From Nocardioides sp. (GTDB lineage: Bacteria; Actinomycetota; Actinomycetes; Propionibacteriales; Nocardioidaceae), in NCBI RefSeq assembly GCF_004803405.1, contig NZ_SSXI01000022.1, positions 1 through 34,890 on the forward strand: a stretch of DNA of 34,890 nt, written 5' to 3'. The stretch's first letter is position 1; each line of letters starts with the position of its first letter. The notes below the pieces were generated by a model that was not told the origin of the DNA, did not search any database, and was given only the letters and a program-made list of their open reading frames with translations. Positions 32,904 to 34,890 of the stretch are shown here, one piece after another. The translations under genes and the position numbers were made by a program.

Positions 32904-34218
32904 GCATCTCCTCGCGCTCGGCGACCTTGATCCGGATCCGGCCGGCGGCCTCGCCCAGCGCGATCTCGTGCTGGTCGATCCGCTCCCACGACTCGTGGGT
33001 GACCACGTCGACGTCGCGCTCGGCGAAGTAGGCATCGACGTCCTTCCGGTCCCGCGAACGGGCGGTGAGCGTGGTCTCCGCGAGCAGGTGCGCGACCGTC
33101 TCCGCCGCGTCGCTCTTGGTGTGGCCGATCAGGCCGACCGGACCGCGCTTGATCCACCCGGTGACGAAGGTCCCGGCGATCGGCGCGCCGTCGAGGTCGA
33201 GCACCCGGCCGCCGTCGTTGGGGATGACGGCGTTGCGGTCGTCGAACGGCAGGCCCGGCAACGGCGTGCTGCGGTAGCCGACGGCGCGGTAGACCGCCTG
33301 CGCCGGCCACTCGGTGACCTCGCCCGTGCCCTCGACCGAGCCGTCCCCGACCGGGCGGGTGCGCTCGGTGCGCAGCGCGCCGACAGCGCCGTCGTCCCCG
33401 ACGATCTCGACCGGCTGCTCCAGGAAGTGGAGGTGGATCCGGTGCGGCTTGCCGGACGGTTCGCGACCCACCCAGTTGGCCAGCGTGTCGAGCACCATCT
33501 TGGCCTGACGGTTCTTCGCGATGTGCTCCATGCTCGCGTCGTCCACCTCGAACCCCTCCGGGTGCACGATCACGTCCACGTTGGGGGAGTGGGCGAGCTC
33601 GCGCAGCTCGAGCGGCGAGAACTTCACGTAGGCCGGTCCGCGCCGTGCGAAGACGTGCACGTCCGTGGCCTGCTTGGCCGCCAGGCCCAGATAGACGTGA
33701 TCGGGGATGTCCGTCGAGAGCATCTCCTCACCGGTCTTGGCGAGCACCCGCGCCACGTCGAGGGCGACGTTGCCGGCACCGAGTACGGCGACCTCCCGCG
33801 CGTGCAGCGGCCACGACCGCGGCACGTCGGGGTGGGCGTCGTACCAGGACACGAAGTCGGCCGCGCCGAAGGAGCCCGGAAGCTCCTCGCCGGGGATGCC
33901 GAGCGCGCGGTCGCTCATGGCACCGGTCGCGACGACGACGGCGTCGTAGAACTCGCGCAGGTCCTCGAGCTTCACGTCGACGCCGTACTCGACGTTGCCG
34001 AGGAAGCGGACGTCCGGATGGCCGATGACCCGCTGCAGGGCCTTGATGATCTCCTTGATCCGCGGATGGTCCGGTGCGACGCCGTAGCGAACCAGGCCGA
34101 ACGGCGCAGGGAGTCGCTCCAGGATGTCGACCGAGACCGGGGTCTCGGACTTGGTGAGCAGGTCGGCGGCGTAGATGCCGGCCGGTCCACCGCCCACGAT
34201 CGCAACGCGAAGAGTCAT
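32884..34218 (-). CDS. fprA: FprA-type NADPH-ferredoxin reductase
   Basis: A 444-residue FAD flavoprotein that moves electrons between NADPH and ferredoxin in the cytoplasm, related to mycobacterial FprA and mitochondrial adrenodoxin reductase. The N-terminal FAD site is RVAIVGGGPAGIYAADLL (about 4-21), followed by ERLPAPFGLVRYGVAPDHPRIK. The NADP site is VAVLGAGNVALDVARVL. Typical later motifs are FARRGPAYVKFSPLELREL, YRAVGYRS and FVTGWIKRGPVGLIGHTKSDA, followed by a ~55-residue helical tail. The ATG at 34218 is preferred because the FAD motif follows at once; the longer frame upstream is on the antisense strand of the LysR gene. The ribosome-binding site is weak. Confidence 0.95.
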   Translation of the reverse strand: MTLRVAIVGGGPAGIYAADLLTKSETPVSVDILERLPAPFGLVRYGVAPDHPRIKEIIKALQRVIGHPDVRFLGNVEYGVDVKLEDLREFYDAVVVATGAMSDRALGIPGEELPGSFGAADFVSWYDAHPDVPRSWPLHAREVAVLGAGNVALDVARVLAKTGEEMLSTDIPDHVYLGLAAKQATDVHVFARRGPAYVKFSPLELRELAHSPNVDVIVHPEGFEVDDASMEHIAKNRQAKMVLDTLANWVGREPSGKPHRIHLHFLEQPVEIVGDDGAVGALRTERTRPVGDGSVEGTGEVTEWPAQAVYRAVGYRSTPLPGLPFDDRNAVIPNDGGRVLDLDGAPIAGTFVTGWIKRGPVGLIGHTKSDAAETVAHLLAETTLTARSRDRKDVDAYFAERDVDVVTHESWERIDQHEIALGEAAGRIRIKVAEREEMLRVGRG

Positions 34219-34273
34219 ACCGAGAAGTCTCTGACGTCGGGCGGCGCGGGAGAACGAGGTCCCGCTTGGGTTC

Positions 34274-34292
34274 TCACAAGGTAGGGTTGTGA
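34274..34292. promoter_or_regulatory. LysR-like dyad in the fprA-lysR gap
   Basis: TCACAA (34274-34279) and TTGTGA (34287-34292) form a perfect inverted repeat with a 7-bp centre. It covers the likely -10 of the LysR gene (TAGGGT, 34282-34287) and a possible -10 for fprA on the other strand (TACCTT, 34283 down to 34278). This fits a regulator controlling both directions. Confidence 0.55.
34282..34287 (+). promoter_or_regulatory. Leaderless promoter -10 of the LysR gene
   Basis: TAGGGT ends 7 nt before the GTG at 34295, the spacing expected for a leaderless transcript. It overlaps the dyad at 34274-34292. Confidence 0.5.
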
Positions 34293-34294
34293 CT

Positions 34295-34890
34295 GTGTTG
34301 GGATCCCACGTCCCGGACCTACGGGCCCTGGAGCTGCTCGTCGTCGTCGCGCGCGCCGGGAGCCTCGGCGCGGCGGCGGCCGAGCTCGGCATCAGCCAGC
34401 AGGCGGCGTCCTCCCGGGTGCGGACCATGGAGTCGCTCGTCGGCGAACCGCTGGTCGCCCGCAGCAAACGGGGATCCGAGCTCACCCCGACAGGCGAGCT
34501 CCTCGTCGAGTGGTCGGGCCGGGTGCTCGAGGCCGCCCACGAGCTCGACGCCGGAATCACCGCGCTCCGCGCGGACCGTCGGGGGCACCTGGCGATCGCA
34601 GCGAGCCTCACCATCGCCGAGCACATGCTGCCCGGCTGGCTCGTCGGGCTGCGGGGTCACCAGACCCAGCGCGGGCTGCAGCCCACCGAGATCACGATGA
34701 CTGCCACCAACAGCGCTCGGGTCACCGAGCTGGTCGCGGCCGGGGAGGTCGCGCTCGGCTTCGTCGAGGGTCCGGACGCGCCCGGCGGCCTGCATCGCCG
34801 TCTGGTGGGCACCGACGAGCTGGTGGTGGTGGTGGGGCCGACCCATCCATGGGCCTCGCGGCCGCGCCGCCGGGTCACCGCCGCGACGCT
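34295..34890 (+). CDS. LysR family transcriptional regulator, 5' part (runs off the window)
   Basis: The frame is open to the window end, giving the first ~198 residues. The N-terminal winged helix-turn-helix is clear: LRALELLVVVARAGSLGAAAAELGISQQAASSRVRTMESLVGEPLVARSKRG with ELTPTGELL, followed by the linker helix. The effector domain begins HLAIAASLTIAEHMLPGWLVGL and continues to ELVVVVGPTHPWA. I chose the GTG at 34295 because of the TAGGGT 7 nt upstream; another GTG two codons earlier (34289) lies too close to that -10. It is divergent from fprA across a 76-bp gap that contains a dyad, so self-control and perhaps fprA control are likely. Confidence 0.9.
   Translation, partial: MLGSHVPDLRALELLVVVARAGSLGAAAAELGISQQAASSRVRTMESLVGEPLVARSKRGSELTPTGELLVEWSGRVLEAAHELDAGITALRADRRGHLAIAASLTIAEHMLPGWLVGLRGHQTQRGLQPTEITMTATNSARVTELVAAGEVALGFVEGPDAPGGLHRRLVGTDELVVVVGPTHPWASRPRRRVTAAT

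Overview
The window is 34.9 kb of very GC-rich chromosomal DNA, packed with short intergenic gaps and many ATGA/TGATG stop-start overlaps. The gene set points to an aerobic actinobacterium, most likely near Nocardioides (Nocardioidaceae): FprA-type ferredoxin reductase, a maleylpyruvate-isomerase-fold (mycothiol-associated) protein, a SigG-like ECF factor with a SnoaL tail, a PruC-type proline regulator and L180-type NAD-glutamate dehydrogenase. The genus is inference. I see no rRNA, tRNA, CRISPR array, transposase or phage gene.

Layout. 1-7.6 kb: the end of folC and its terminator, then pyruvate carboxylase overlapping a YdeP/FdhF-like molybdopterin oxidoreductase and fdhD, then a 56-residue DUF1059-like gene. 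7.7-10.6 kb (minus): an IclR regulator between two 25-bp near-identical direct repeats, and a BCCT (betaine/choline/carnitine) transporter. 10.8-12.6 kb (minus): a coupled pair in which the same MEDS sensor domain is fused to a STAS domain in one protein and to an RsbW-like ATPase in the other. 12.8-15.6 kb (plus): YibE/F membrane protein, WYL regulator, VOC protein and a TfoX-N-like protein. 15.5-18.0 kb (minus): lipoprotein, HupE/UreJ-like membrane protein and a two-domain VOC protein, all overlapping. 18.2-18.9 kb (plus): a small Cys-rich protein and a MerR regulator behind a MerR-type promoter. 19.0-20.6 kb (minus): ECF sigma factor and MDMPI-fold protein. 20.7-23.8 kb (plus): DHA2 efflux pump, METTL7-like methyltransferase and aldo/keto reductase.

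The most coherent block is 23.9-32.7 kb, a complete proline-use cluster: PucR-type activator (minus), then proline dehydrogenase, glutamate-semialdehyde dehydrogenase, an N-terminally short NAD-glutamate dehydrogenase and a PutP sodium/proline symporter (plus). Together they would import proline and carry it to glutamate and 2-oxoglutarate. A paired GACATCTG-like motif with 32-33 bp spacing occurs in front of both the catabolic genes and putP. The window closes with fprA (minus) and a divergent, truncated LysR gene.

Two themes cut across the window. Seven genes have a TA[C/G]N[C/G]T hexamer 6-7 nt before the start codon and no good ribosome-binding site, the signature of leaderless transcripts. 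Several promoter regions also carry well-formed operator candidates: a MerR promoter with a 20-bp spacer, three tandem PhoP-like heptamers in 11-bp phase, a CRP-like 18-bp palindrome, a LysR-like dyad and a 16-bp palindrome. All functions are read from sequence by eye; no database search was run.
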